From assembly GCF_000308455.1 (NCBI RefSeq), contig NZ_BAFP01000005.1, positions 1 through 64,000 on the forward strand: a DNA stretch of 64,000 nucleotides. The letters are read 5' to 3'. Positions 10,498 through 19,615 of the stretch are shown one piece after another; positions within the stretch are counted from its first letter, which is position 1; each line of letters opens with the position of its first letter. This stretch comes from Nocardia abscessus NBRC 100374. GTDB taxonomy: Bacteria > Actinomycetota > Actinomycetes > Mycobacteriales > Mycobacteriaceae. Both the position numbers and the translations under genes were made by a program. Below the pieces are notes generated by a model that made no database searches, was not told where the DNA came from, and saw only the letters and a program-made list of their open reading frames with translations.

Positions 10498-11349
10498 CTA
10501 CAGAAACAGGTCAGTGGTCAGTTCGCCGTCGCCGGGCGTGACGCGGTACTTGTCCAGATCGGTGATGCCGTGGGCGGCCAGCACGTCGTCATCGATGAAG
10601 AAATTGCCGCTTGTCTCCTTGGCGGGTGAGGTGAGCACCAAGTAGGCGGCGTCGGCGTAGATGTCGGGGGTGCGCGAGGTGGAGATCATCTCCTCGCCAC
10701 CGAGCAGGTTCTTCACCGCGGCCGTGGCGATGGTGGTGCGCGGCCACAGCGAGTTGACGCCGATGCCGTCGCCCTTGAGTTCCTCGGCCAGTCCCAGCGT
10801 GGTCAGCGACATGCCGTACTTGGCGATGGTGTAGCCCAGCGCCATGCCCGCCCACTTCGGGTCGAGGTTCAACGGCGGGGACAGGGTGAGGATGTGCGGA
10901 TTGCGCCCGGCCTTCGCCGATTCGCGCAGATGCGGGATGCTCAGCTTGGACAGCAGGAAGCTGCCCCGGCAGTTGATGTCCTGCATCAGGTCGTACTTCT
11001 TCATCGGCAGTGCGTCGGTGGGGGACAGGTCGATCGCGGAGGCGTTGTTCACCACGATGTCGATGCCGCCGAAGCGCTCGACCGTCCGGCGCACCGCCTC
11101 GGCCACCGACTCGTCGATGCGGACATCGCCCACGAACGGCAATACCTGCCCGCCCGCCGCCTCGAGTTCCGCGGCGGCGGTGTGAATCGTGCCGGGCAGC
11201 TTGGGGTGCGGTTGGTCGGTCTTCGCGATCAGGGTGACGTTCGCGCCGTCGGCCGCGGCCCGTTTGGCGATCTCCAGCCCGATGCCGCGACTGCCGCCGG
11301 ACATGATCATCGTCCGGCCCGCTAGCGGCTTGGATCCCGGTTCCGTCAT
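10498..11349 (-). CDS. short-chain dehydrogenase/reductase, HSDL2-like
   Basis: A 283-residue SDR. The cofactor motif is SGGSRGIGLEIAKR (a TGxxxGxG variant), followed by VNNASAI and the catalytic Tyr-x3-Lys in GYTIAKYG. The segment SPPLNLDPKWAG before the Tyr is typical of the HSDL2-like subgroup, which is linked to lipid metabolism. An ATG with a good AAGGAG site gives the start. A perfect 24-bp palindrome at 11426-11449 lies about 77 bases upstream and is a likely operator. The substrate is unknown. Confidence 0.85.
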   Translation of the reverse strand: MTEPGSKPLAGRTMIMSGGSRGIGLEIAKRAAADGANVTLIAKTDQPHPKLPGTIHTAAAELEAAGGQVLPFVGDVRIDESVAEAVRRTVERFGGIDIVVNNASAIDLSPTDALPMKKYDLMQDINCRGSFLLSKLSIPHLRESAKAGRNPHILTLSPPLNLDPKWAGMALGYTIAKYGMSLTTLGLAEELKGDGIGVNSLWPRTTIATAAVKNLLGGEEMISTSRTPDIYADAAYLVLTSPAKETSGNFFIDDDVLAAHGITDLDKYRVTPGDGELTTDLFL

Positions 11350-11425
11350 GTGACCTGCTCCTTCGTTTCCGCCACAGGCGGCAGCCCGCGGCTGTACGCG
11401 CTTGCAGACTAAGCGTAAACCTCGT

Positions 11426-11449
11426 CCCTATGCAACCAGTTGCATAGGG
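11426..11449. promoter_or_regulatory. perfect palindrome, putative operator of the SDR gene
   Basis: CCCTATGCAAC, then CA, then GTTGCATAGGG: two 11-bp half-sites with a 2-base centre. It lies upstream of the leftward SDR gene start (11349) and just beyond the terminator of the gene to its right. The size and symmetry fit a TetR- or GntR-type repressor site, but no regulator gene is adjacent. Confidence 0.5.
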
Positions 11450-11459
11450 TGTGCGAAGA

Positions 11460-11485
11460 GAGGGCACCGGCGTGCCGGTGCCCTC
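11460..11485. terminator. hairpin terminator of the Pro/Gln-rich gene
   Basis: GAGGGCACCGGC / GCCGGTGCCCTC with a 2-base centre, directly after the stop of the leftward gene that ends at 11494. Confidence 0.65.
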
Positions 11486-11493
11486 CTCCCGAC

Positions 11494-12204
11494 TCAGATC
11501 GTGGCGATGAGCAGGATGTTCAGCAGGAACATCAGTCCGACCAGGGCCCAGACGATGTACAGGAACAGCATGCCCGGCGCCTTCTGTGGAACCGGTCCGA
11601 TCGCGCCGTTGAGGAAGATCACCACGGGGGCCTTGTAGTAGAACCGGGTGGCCTGTCCGTCGGCGATCGGCACGGTCACGTTCGCCGGACCCATGTCGAA
11701 CAACCACGGAGTGGTGACCCGGACGTGGTACTGCCCGGGGCCGACCGGGATGTGGTTGGCTCCCCAGCGGGTGTTGGGCACCCGCTGGCCGTTGACCAGG
11801 ATCTTCGGCTTGGTCAGCGCGAGCAGGAACGCCCAGACCGAGTACGAGGCATCGATGGTGATGCCAGGCGGGTCGGTGGGCTGGCCGTAACCCTGCTGCG
11901 GAGCGAACTGCTGCGGCTGCCCGTACGGTTGCGGCTGCCCGAACTGCTGCGGCGCACCATATGGCTGCGGCTGGCCGTGTTGCGGTGCGGGCTGGCCGAA
12001 CTGGGGCTGCCCGTACGGCTGCTGGCCGACCTGGGGTTGGGCGAGATGCGGTTGGCTCGGATGCTGCCCCGCGGGCGGCGCGTACTGCGCGGGCGCCTGC
12101 GGAGGCGGGTACTGCCCGACGGGCGGCTGCTGACCGAACGCCGGCTGCCCAGGCCATTGCCCGGGCTGCTGGCCGTGTGGCGGATACCCGCCTGGATGAC
12201 TCAT
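11494..12204 (-). CDS. Pro/Gln/Gly-rich protein with C-terminal membrane anchor
   Basis: A 236-residue protein of unknown function. Residues 1-110 are low-complexity, with repeated QP, YGQP and FGQP units. Residues 115-200 form a compact domain with alternating beta strands (ILVNGQRVPNTRWG, YHVRVTTPWLF). One strong transmembrane helix closes the C-terminus. No signal peptide is present, so the repeat domain is probably cytoplasmic. The coding repeats make the DNA look repetitive at 11880-12190. It starts 56 bases after the rsgA stop and may be co-transcribed with it. Confidence 0.75.
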   Translation of the reverse strand: MSHPGGYPPHGQQPGQWPGQPAFGQQPPVGQYPPPQAPAQYAPPAGQHPSQPHLAQPQVGQQPYGQPQFGQPAPQHGQPQPYGAPQQFGQPQPYGQPQQFAPQQGYGQPTDPPGITIDASYSVWAFLLALTKPKILVNGQRVPNTRWGANHIPVGPGQYHVRVTTPWLFDMGPANVTVPIADGQATRFYYKAPVVIFLNGAIGPVPQKAPGMLFLYIVWALVGLMFLLNILLIATI

Positions 12205-12260
12205 CTATCCCTCCCAGATAGCGAACGATGCGAGGGGCACCCTACCGTGCCCCCGTTCGG

Positions 12261-13307
12261 TCAGCGTCGCGAGTTCTTTTCCCGGAACATCTTGCGGTGC
12301 TGCTTGGTGATGTCCCGCCAGGCCCGTTCCCGTTCGGCCTGCAGCCGTTTGTCGGTGCGCGCCTGCATCCACTCGTTCTCCCGCGCCAGCTTGTTGTAGC
12401 TGTCGAGCCTGCGTTGGGTGAGTTCGCCGTCCTCGATCGCCGCCCGCACCGCGCAGCCCGGTTCGCCGCGGTGCGCGCAGTCGCCGAAACGGCACTGCGC
12501 GGCAAGGGATTCGATGTCGCTGAAGGTTTTCTCGATGCCTTCGGTGGCATCCCACAGCCCGATGCCGCGCAGCCCTGGCGTATCGATCAGGGTGCCGCCC
12601 CCTGGCAGTGGGCGCAGTTCCCGGTGCACCGTGGTGTGCCTGCCTTTCTTGTCCGCGTCGCGGACCGCATTGGTGGCGAAGATCTCCGCGCCGAGCAGCG
12701 CGTTGGCGAGGGTGGACTTCCCAGCACCGGAGGGTCCGAGCAGCGCGACGGTGCCGTCGAGCATCGCGGTGAGCACCTCGAGTCCCAGGCCGGTGTTCGC
12801 GCTCACCTCGAGTACGGCAGCGCCCGGCGCGACGGCGCGCACCTCGTCGAGCGGGAGATCGGTCGCCGAGTCGGCCTTGGTGAGCAGCACGATCGGCTGG
12901 GCGTTGCTCTCCCAGACCAGCGTGAGCATGCGCTCGATGCGCCCGAGGTCCACATCGCCGTCGGCGGCGGTGCAGATCAGGACGGTGTCGACGTTGGCGG
13001 CGAGCACCTGGCCGCGCGAGCGGCCGGAGGCCGACGACCGCACGATCGCCGATCGCCGCGGAAGCAGGCTGCGCACCGCGGAGGCGGCGTCGACGGTCAC
13101 CCAGTCGCCGGTGCACAAACCGCTGACTTCGGTATCGGGGCGGGGGCAGCGGGCGCGGGCGAGCCCGTTCGGCGTGGCCACGTCGCATTCACTGCGATCC
13201 ATGCGGATCACTCGCGCGGGCACACAGCCTTCCTCGATCATCGAGGCGTAACGGGCGGAAACGGCTTCGGTCCAGCCGTAAGGGACGAGCAGGTCGTGGT
13301 CGACCAT
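12261..13307 (-). CDS. rsgA: ribosome small-subunit GTPase RsgA
   Basis: A 348-residue circularly permuted GTPase for late 30S maturation. Order of parts: an N-terminal OB-like region (GDWVTVD), G4-type LLTKAD, G1 GPSGAGKSTL, G3-region DTPGLRG, then the zinc-binding C-terminal part with CRFGDCAHRGEPGC. The ATG at 13307 (MVDHDLLVPYGW) is preferred over a longer frame reaching 13421, because the extra 38 residues are Pro-rich and unlike the family. Bases 13308-13568 up to glfT1 hold no gene that I can support. Confidence 0.88.
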   Translation of the reverse strand: MVDHDLLVPYGWTEAVSARYASMIEEGCVPARVIRMDRSECDVATPNGLARARCPRPDTEVSGLCTGDWVTVDAASAVRSLLPRRSAIVRSSASGRSRGQVLAANVDTVLICTAADGDVDLGRIERMLTLVWESNAQPIVLLTKADSATDLPLDEVRAVAPGAAVLEVSANTGLGLEVLTAMLDGTVALLGPSGAGKSTLANALLGAEIFATNAVRDADKKGRHTTVHRELRPLPGGGTLIDTPGLRGIGLWDATEGIEKTFSDIESLAAQCRFGDCAHRGEPGCAVRAAIEDGELTQRRLDSYNKLARENEWMQARTDKRLQAERERAWRDITKQHRKMFREKNSRR

Positions 13308-13568
13308 GGGGGATGGAATCCTTCGTCGGGCGCCGAACCCGACCAGGGGTTCAGCGAGCGGAGAATGAGGTGGAGTTTCGTGTGGCGGCGCGACTGATGT
13401 CAGCTCGCCCGGACACGGCAATCCGCACGTTCCTCGTCACGGTCCACACCTCCTTCCGCTCTCGCAGTCCACCCTCGCACTTGCCCCCGCCGGCGCACAA
13501 CCGAATTTCCGCCCTCGCAGGTTCGGACGCGCGCGGCGCCCGCCTCTGCGAGGACGAACCAGCTGTGA

Positions 13569-14597
13569 CTAGTCGGGTTTGCCGAACTGTTCGTGGCGGC
13601 CCAGGGAGCGTAGGTGGAACCATTCGCGCAGGCCGGCCGGGTCGCGGCGGGTGACCAAGAAGAACCAGGAGAAGCGAATCCATTCCTGGGGAAGCAGTTT
13701 CCGCATGCCCGGCTGGGACATCAGGTAGCCACGGTTTCGGTAGGTGAAGTAGCGCTTCACCGGATCGTCGGGGTACTGGGTATGCATCCGGCCGCCGAGG
13801 ATCGGCTTGAATTCCGCCGCGCCGTTGGGATGCAGGTACGCCGTCTGCAGGCAGGTGCCGAACGGCAGCCCGGAGCGCACCAGCCTGCGATGCACCTCGA
13901 CCTCGTCGCCGCGCACGAACAGGCGCAGGTCCGGCACGCCGATCACGTCGACCGCCTGCGCGGAGATCAGCGCGCCGTTGAACAGCGAGGCGATGCCGGG
14001 CAGGAAGTCCTCGTCGCCCAGTTCCGAGCGCAGCCTGCGCCAGACCACGCCCCGGCGCAGCGGGAAGGCCAGGCGGTCGGGTTCATCGATATCGCAGACC
14101 ACGGGCGATACCTCGACCAGGCCGTGGCGGTTCGCGCAGTCCAGCAGGATGGACAGCACGTCGGGACCTTCGGGCCTGCCGTCGTCGTCGGCGAGCCACA
14201 CCCAGTCCGCGCCCATGCTCAGCGCGTGCAGCATGCCGAGCGCGAACCCGCCCGCGCCGCCGAGGTTGTGCGCCGAGCCCAGGTAGGTGGCTTCCACCGG
14301 CTGGTCGCGCACCAGGTCGGCGACCTCCTGCTCGTTGCCGTTGTCGACCACGATCAAGTGATCCACCGGCCGCGACTGGGAGGTGACGACTTTCAGCGAC
14401 TCGGCGAGCAGTTCGCGGCGCTTGTGCGTGACGACGACGGCCACGACGCGCGGCTGCGAATCGGAGTCCGCCGCGGTGGATTTCGCCGCGAGCGAGGCGG
14501 CGGGGGCGTCGAGCTCGACGGCCTCCTCCGGCACGGAGCCGATCCGGGCCTTCGCCCCTTCGTCGATCGGGGTGTCCTGCCCGGTCGGCTCACTCAT
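13569..14597 (-). CDS. glfT1: galactofuranosyltransferase GlfT1
   Basis: A 342-residue GT2 enzyme that adds the first galactofuranose residues to the rhamnosyl-GlcNAc-PP-decaprenyl linker. After a roughly 45-residue acidic, low-complexity N-terminus it shows VVVTHKRRELL, NLGGAGGFALG, the metal motif WLADDDGRPEG and a VRGDEVEVHRR acidic site. Adjacency to the wzt/wzm export genes mirrors the Rv3781-Rv3782-Rv3783 cluster. It overlaps the wzt stop by 4 bases, so the two are translationally coupled. Confidence 0.9.
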   Translation of the reverse strand: MSEPTGQDTPIDEGAKARIGSVPEEAVELDAPAASLAAKSTAADSDSQPRVVAVVVTHKRRELLAESLKVVTSQSRPVDHLIVVDNGNEQEVADLVRDQPVEATYLGSAHNLGGAGGFALGMLHALSMGADWVWLADDDGRPEGPDVLSILLDCANRHGLVEVSPVVCDIDEPDRLAFPLRRGVVWRRLRSELGDEDFLPGIASLFNGALISAQAVDVIGVPDLRLFVRGDEVEVHRRLVRSGLPFGTCLQTAYLHPNGAAEFKPILGGRMHTQYPDDPVKRYFTYRNRGYLMSQPGMRKLLPQEWIRFSWFFLVTRRDPAGLREWFHLRSLGRHEQFGKPD

Positions 14598-15430
14598 GCC
14601 TGATTCCGCTCCAATTCTCGTTCGGTTGCCCCGGCCCGTTCGGCTTCCATTTCGCGCAGCACCGTCGCGACGTGATTCCCCGCATCCGGGCCCTCATAGG
14701 CTCGCACCACTTCTTCGATGCCGCCACGCAAGCGGATCTGGCCGTGGTCGATCCACAGCGCCGTGTCGCACAGTTGCGCGAGGAATTCGTTGGAATGGCT
14801 GGCGAAAACCAGGATGCCCGAACGCGCCACCAAGGACTGCAACCGCAGCCGGGCCTTCTTCATGAATTCCGCGTCCACCGCGCCGATGCCCTCGTCGAGC
14901 AGCAGGATCTCCGGATCGATCGAGGTGACCACGCCCATCGCCAGGCGCACCCGCATACCGGTGGAATAGGTGCGCAACGGCATGGACAGGTATTCGCCGA
15001 GTTCGGTGAAATCAGCGATCTCATCGATCTTCGCCAGCATCTGCTTGCGCGTCTGCCCGAGGAACAGGCCGCGGATGATGATGTTCTCGTAGCCGGAGAT
15101 CTCCGGATCCATGCCGACGCCGAGATCGAACACCGGCGCCACCCGCCCGCGGATGCGGGCACTGCCGCGCGAGGGTTCGTAGATACCGGAGAGCAGGCGC
15201 AGCAGCGTCGACTTGCCCGCGCCGTTGTGCCCGACCAGGCCGACCCGGTCGCCTTCTTTCAGCGAGAGATTGATGTCCCGCAGTGCCTCGACCACGACGA
15301 CGTCGGACTGGTTGCGCCCGATCGCGCCGCCCGCTTTACCGAGGAACGCTTTTTTCAACGACCGGGATTTGGCGTCGAAGATCGGGAATTCGACCCACGC
15401 CTCCTGGGTCTCGATACTCACACGACTCAT
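14594..15430 (-). CDS. wzt: ABC transporter ATPase for galactan export
   Basis: A 278-residue ATPase of the polysaccharide-export (ABC-2) type, matching Rv3781 (RfbE). It shows Walker A GHNGAGKST, the signature YSTGMRVRLAMG, Walker B EILLLDEGIGAVD and the switch His in VFASHS. It lacks the C-terminal carbohydrate-binding domain of some Gram-negative Wzt proteins. With the permease encoded just upstream it should export lipid-linked galactan across the plasma membrane. It sits 10 bases after the permease stop and overlaps glfT1. Confidence 0.9.
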   Translation of the reverse strand: MSRVSIETQEAWVEFPIFDAKSRSLKKAFLGKAGGAIGRNQSDVVVVEALRDINLSLKEGDRVGLVGHNGAGKSTLLRLLSGIYEPSRGSARIRGRVAPVFDLGVGMDPEISGYENIIIRGLFLGQTRKQMLAKIDEIADFTELGEYLSMPLRTYSTGMRVRLAMGVVTSIDPEILLLDEGIGAVDAEFMKKARLRLQSLVARSGILVFASHSNEFLAQLCDTALWIDHGQIRLRGGIEEVVRAYEGPDAGNHVATVLREMEAERAGATERELERNQA

Positions 15431-15440
15431 CGGGGCGCTC

Positions 15441-16487
15441 CTATACCCAGTACGGTACGCGCGAACGGTACTGCTTCATGGCGAAGATCGCCACGATCCA
15501 GCCGACCAGGGTGATCGTGCCGACGATCACCCAGTGGCGCAGTTCCTGCGGCTCGCCGAGCAGCGGCGCCCGGACGATTTCGAGATAGTGGAACGTCGGC
15601 ACGAGTTCGGCCAGTTTCGCGCGGTCGCCGGTGCCGACCTGTGATTCCAGGGTCTTGGTCGTCCACATCACCGGGGTGAGCACGAACAGCATCAGCGTGG
15701 TGCTGCCGAGAATCGGCGCGATATCGCGGTAGCGGGTGCTGAAAATGCCGAACACGATCGACACCCACATGGAATTCAGGAAGATCAGCGCGATCGCCGG
15801 TATCGCCATCAGGCTGGCCACGCCGAGGTGGCGCCAGACGCCGAACGCGGCGAGCATCACCAGGTAGATGACCATGTTGTGGGCGAAGAACAGCAGTTGC
15901 CGCCACACCAGCCGGTAGACGTGCACGCTCAGCGCGGAGGGAAGCTGTTTGATCAGGCCCTCGTTGGCGATGAAGACCTCCGAGCCCTCCAGGATGCTCG
16001 CGCTGATCACGTTCCAGATGATCAGCCCGACCGTCACGTAGGGCAGGTACTCGAGCAGCGGCTGGCCGAGCAGGGCCGCGTACAGCACGCCCATCGCGAC
16101 GGCCTGCAAGCCGGTGGCGATGGTGATCCAGAACGGGCCGAGCACCGAGCGGCGGTACCGCTGCTTGATGTCCTGCCAGCCCAGCGACAGCCACAGCTCG
16201 CGCTGGGCGAACCCGACCGCGAAGTCCTGGAACGCGCGCCGGAACGTCTGGGAGTCCGGCACGATCTTCGCCACGGTGGCGCCGGAGTGCAGGGTCTGCG
16301 CCTCCGGCGTGGCCGCGCTCACCGGACGCTCCTGCGAGTCGTCGCCGGAAGGCTCCGTGTGCTCGGCCGGTGAGGTCGGTGAGCTGTCATCTGAACGCGC
16401 TTGGTCATCGGAACCAACTGAGCTCTCTTCAGGACGCACCGCACTCGGTTCGGAGACCGAGTCGGAGCGAGCGGCAGCGGCGGGCAC
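15441..16487 (-). CDS. wzm: ABC-2 permease for galactan export
   Basis: A 348-residue permease matching Rv3783 (RfbD). It has six predicted membrane helices after the amphipathic segment ELWLSLGWQDIKQRYRRS, which is typical of Wzm proteins. The first 75 or so residues are Ser/Glu-rich and longer than in mycobacteria. The given GTG start keeps this extension; a later GTG near 16283 would give a family-length protein. It forms an operon with wzt and glfT1. Confidence 0.87.
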   Translation of the reverse strand: MPAAAARSDSVSEPSAVRPEESSVGSDDQARSDDSSPTSPAEHTEPSGDDSQERPVSAATPEAQTLHSGATVAKIVPDSQTFRRAFQDFAVGFAQRELWLSLGWQDIKQRYRRSVLGPFWITIATGLQAVAMGVLYAALLGQPLLEYLPYVTVGLIIWNVISASILEGSEVFIANEGLIKQLPSALSVHVYRLVWRQLLFFAHNMVIYLVMLAAFGVWRHLGVASLMAIPAIALIFLNSMWVSIVFGIFSTRYRDIAPILGSTTLMLFVLTPVMWTTKTLESQVGTGDRAKLAELVPTFHYLEIVRAPLLGEPQELRHWVIVGTITLVGWIVAIFAMKQYRSRVPYWV

Positions 16488-16547
16488 GGTGCACGAGACT
16501 ACCCCTGCGGCTTCCCGGCGCCGTGTGGCACACGCGCGTCGACCGTC

Positions 16548-17153
16548 TCACAGGTACTGGCCGGAACCGCCGGTGACGTGACTCGTCTGGCCGCCGCGCG
16601 GGTCGGCGGCGTGGATGCCGGGCGGCAACGCGCCCTGACGCATCTGTTCGAGCTGGGCGCGTGCGGCCATCTGCTGGGCGAACAGCGCGGTCTGGATGCC
16701 GTGGAACAGGCCCTCCAGCCAGCCGACCAGCTGTGCCTGCGCGATCCGCAGCTCGGCGTCGGTCGGAACACCGTCGTCGGTGAACGGCAGAGTGAGCCGT
16801 TCGAGCTCCTCCCGCAGTTCGGGGGCGAGACCCTGCTCCAGCTCCCGCACCGAGGACTTGTGGATCTCCTTCAGGCGGTTGCGGCTGGCTTCGTCCAGCG
16901 GAGCCGCCCGCACCTCCTCGAGCAGCTGCTTGATCATGGTGCCGATCCGCATCACCTTCGCGGGCTGCTCGACCATGTCGGCGAGCGATTCGCCGGAGTC
17001 GTCGCGGTCGTCCGACTTGTCCTTATTATCGTCGTCGGTCACCACCTGCGCGGTGAAGGGCGCCTCCGAGCCGGCTGCCGCCGGAATGGCCAACGGCCTG
17101 CCGTCGGGTCCGACAACGACGATGTGGTCCGGTGCCTCATCCGAGTGCGTCAT
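16548..17153 (-). CDS. bpa: bacterial proteasome activator Bpa
   Basis: A 201-residue ATP-independent proteasome activator, homologous to Rv3780. It forms a ring that docks on the 20S core through its C-terminus. The protein has an acidic disordered N-terminus, a four-helix region with MIKQLLEEVR and LVGWLEGLFHGIQ, and it ends in GQYL, the tail that opens the proteasome gate. The start ATG at 17153 has AGGG just upstream; an ATG 12 bases earlier is the alternative. It indicates a proteasome (prcBA) elsewhere in the genome. Confidence 0.93.
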   Translation of the reverse strand: MTHSDEAPDHIVVVGPDGRPLAIPAAAGSEAPFTAQVVTDDDNKDKSDDRDDSGESLADMVEQPAKVMRIGTMIKQLLEEVRAAPLDEASRNRLKEIHKSSVRELEQGLAPELREELERLTLPFTDDGVPTDAELRIAQAQLVGWLEGLFHGIQTALFAQQMAARAQLEQMRQGALPPGIHAADPRGGQTSHVTGGSGQYL

Positions 17154-17392
17154 GGTCCCTATCATGTCGTGTTCGGTTCGAACGCGCTAAGCCGGTGGTC
17201 CGAGGCCGGGTAGGGCGCGCGCCGCCGGTCCCCGCCGCCGGATGGGGTCGGCGTTCTATTCTGTTCGGGTCGTGTGGTTCGGATTTGTCGAAAGTCGGTC
17301 ACCATGCTGAGTCCCAGGTCGCTGTGCTCCCGCCACAATGTGGAGGGGAACGCGGTTACACAGGCTCGCCCGCTGCCCTTAGAGTGGCCAGC

Positions 17393-18595
17393 ATGACTTA
17401 CGACGTCGCGAGGGTTCGGGGCCTGATACCGTCCCTGGGCGACGGCTGGATCCATCTCGACCCGCAAGCGGGCATGCTGGTTCCGGACGCGGTATCCCGC
17501 GCCGTATCAACGGGTTTTCGAACCTCTTCCTTTTCCCATATCGGCCGCAACGGCGCCGCCGTGCGCAGCGCGGCGATTCTGGACGCGGCCCGCGAGGCGG
17601 TGGCCGACCTGGTCGGCGGTGACCCGGCGGGTGTCGTGCTCGGCCCCGACCGCGCGGTCCTGCTGGCCTGGCTCGCCGAATCGCTGAGCTCCCGGCTCGG
17701 CCTCGGCACCGGCATCGTGCTGTCCCGGCTGGACGACGAGGCCAACGTCGCGCCCTGGCTGCGCATCGCCAACCGCTACGGCGCGCACGTGCGCTGGGCC
17801 GAGGTGGAGATCGAGACCTGCGAGATGCCGTCTTGGCAGTTCGAGGAGCTGATCGGGCCCACCGCGCGCCTGGTCGCGCTCACCGCCGCCTCGCCGATCG
17901 TCGGCTCGGCGCCTGCCGTACGGGTGGCCGCGGACCGGGTACACGAGGTGGGCGGCCTCCTGGTGGCCGACGCGTTCGGCGCCGCGCCCTACGCCCTGAT
18001 CGACATCGATGAACTGAACGCCGACGTCGTCGCGCTCAGTGCACCGGCATGGGGCGGGCCGCAGATCGGCGCGCTCGTCTTCCGTGACCCGGCGTTCCTG
18101 GACCGGATCCCGTCCATGTCGTTGAACCCCTATGCGAAGGGCGCCGAGCGACTGGAGGTCGGCGGGCACCAGTACGCGCTGCTGGCGGGCCTGACCACCT
18201 CGATCGACTTCCTGGCCGGGCTGGACGAGCGGGCGCACGGTACCCGGCGTGAGCGCCTGGAGATGTCGATCACCTCGCTGCAGGACTACCACGACCAGCT
18301 GTTCGAGCACTTGATGAGCGTGCTGGACTCGATCCCCGGCCTCACCGTGATCGGCCGCGCGTCCACCCGCATTCCCACGGTCAGCTTCACGCTCGCGGGC
18401 ATGCAGGCGGAGAAGGTCGCGGCCAAGCTCGCAGACAACCGGATCGGCACGGTGAGTGGCGTACACGGCGGCAGCAGGCTGCTGGACGCGCTGGGCGTCA
18501 ACGACGAGGGCGGCGCGGTGACCATCGGCCTCGCGCCCTACACCACGAAGTTCGAGATCGATCAACTCGGCAGGGCCCTGCTGGCGCTGGAGTGA
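17393..18595 (+). CDS. cysteine-desulfurase-like PLP enzyme (Rv3778c type)
   Basis: A 400-residue fold-type I aminotransferase class V protein. The N-terminus WIHLDPQAGMLVPDAV matches this subgroup, and VADAFGAAPYALIDIDEL contains the cofactor-binding Asp. The region where a desulfurase would carry the PLP lysine reads ALSAPAWGGPQIGALVF and has no Lys, so the Schiff-base lysine may be missing or displaced. ATG 17393 was chosen by family alignment; upstream codons overlap the bpa promoter. It is divergent from bpa, as in M. tuberculosis. Confidence 0.8.
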   Translation: MTYDVARVRGLIPSLGDGWIHLDPQAGMLVPDAVSRAVSTGFRTSSFSHIGRNGAAVRSAAILDAAREAVADLVGGDPAGVVLGPDRAVLLAWLAESLSSRLGLGTGIVLSRLDDEANVAPWLRIANRYGAHVRWAEVEIETCEMPSWQFEELIGPTARLVALTAASPIVGSAPAVRVAADRVHEVGGLLVADAFGAAPYALIDIDELNADVVALSAPAWGGPQIGALVFRDPAFLDRIPSMSLNPYAKGAERLEVGGHQYALLAGLTTSIDFLAGLDERAHGTRRERLEMSITSLQDYHDQLFEHLMSVLDSIPGLTVIGRASTRIPTVSFTLAGMQAEKVAAKLADNRIGTVSGVHGGSRLLDALGVNDEGGAVTIGLAPYTTKFEIDQLGRALLALE

Positions 18596-18610
18596 CCGGC
18601 GCGGTCGTGC

Positions 18611-19615
18611 TCAGAGTTCCCGCACCCGCAGCACCACCTTGCCGAACACCTCGCCGGAGTCCAGCAACCGGTGCGCCTCGGCGGCCTCCTCGATCGGCAG
18701 TTCGGCGGCGATGATCGGCGCCACCGTGCCGTCGCCGAGCAACGGCCACAGCCGTCCGCGCACCTCGGCGACGATCTCGGCCTTGCTGCCCGCGCCGGTC
18801 GCGGGCCGCGCACGCACGTTGGTGGCGTGCACCGTGCCCCACTTGCGCAGCAGGGCGCCCAGATTCAGTTCGGCGGTCAGTCCACCCTGCATGCCGATCA
18901 CCACGAGGCGGCCGTGCTCGGCCAGCGCCTCGACGTTACGTCCCAGGTAGGCCGCGCCCATGTTGTCGAGGATCACGTTCGCGCCGGGGCTGCCCGCCGC
19001 CGATCGCTCGGCGCGCACGACGGCGACGAAGTCGTCCTCTTTGTAGTTGATCAGCACGTCCGCCCCGAGCTCCGCGCAGCGCGCCAGCTTCTCGGCCGAT
19101 CCGGCGGTCACCGCGACGCGCGCGCCGAGGGCTTTGGCGACCTGGATGGCGTGTGTGCCGATCCCGCTGCCGCCGCCGTGGATCAGCAGCAGCTGACCGG
19201 CCCGCAGATCGGCGGTCATCACCAGGTTCGACCACACGGTGGCCGCCACTTCGGGCAGCCCGGCCGCCGCGCCCAGGTCGAGGCCGTCCGGGACCGGAAG
19301 CACCTGGGTCGCGGGCACCGCGACCCGTTCGGCGTAACCTCCGCCGGACAGCAGCGCGCACACCCGATCGCCGACCGCCCACTCCCGCACTCCGTCGCCG
19401 AGTTCGGCGATGACACCCGAGCATTCGAGTCCCAGGAGCGGGCTGGCTCCCTGCGGGGGCGGGTAATAGCCCTGACGCTGCAACAGATCGGCGCGGTTGA
19501 CGCCCGCCGCGGCCACCTCGATCAGCACTTCGCCGTGTCCGGGCTTCAGATCCGGCACCTCGGCCAAGGACATGACCTCGGGTCCGCCGAAACCGTTCAG
19601 ATCTATCGCACGCAC
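18611..19615 (-). CDS. NAD(P)H:quinone oxidoreductase, zinc-free MDR family
   Basis: A 334-residue medium-chain reductase related to Rv3777 and the crystallin/QOR group. It shows GVNRADLLQRQGYYPPP near residue 50, GLECSGVI, the nucleotide motif HGGGSGIGTHAIQ and a VIGMQGG segment. Zinc-ligand cysteines are absent, as expected for quinone reductases. A GTG at 19615 is the likely start; the frame stays open about 1 kb further up, antisense to the neighbouring oxidase, and that part is not coding. It ends 15 bases from the converging PLP-enzyme gene. Confidence 0.85.
   Translation of the reverse strand: MRAIDLNGFGGPEVMSLAEVPDLKPGHGEVLIEVAAAGVNRADLLQRQGYYPPPQGASPLLGLECSGVIAELGDGVREWAVGDRVCALLSGGGYAERVAVPATQVLPVPDGLDLGAAAGLPEVAATVWSNLVMTADLRAGQLLLIHGGGSGIGTHAIQVAKALGARVAVTAGSAEKLARCAELGADVLINYKEDDFVAVVRAERSAAGSPGANVILDNMGAAYLGRNVEALAEHGRLVVIGMQGGLTAELNLGALLRKWGTVHATNVRARPATGAGSKAEIVAEVRGRLWPLLGDGTVAPIIAAELPIEEAAEAHRLLDSGEVFGKVVLRVREL

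Noticed and set aside
11880..12190. Repetitive DNA resembling a short tandem or CRISPR-like array
   Set aside because: The repeats are codon-level QP/YGQP/FGQP repeats within a coding region; there are no constant repeats with variable spacers.
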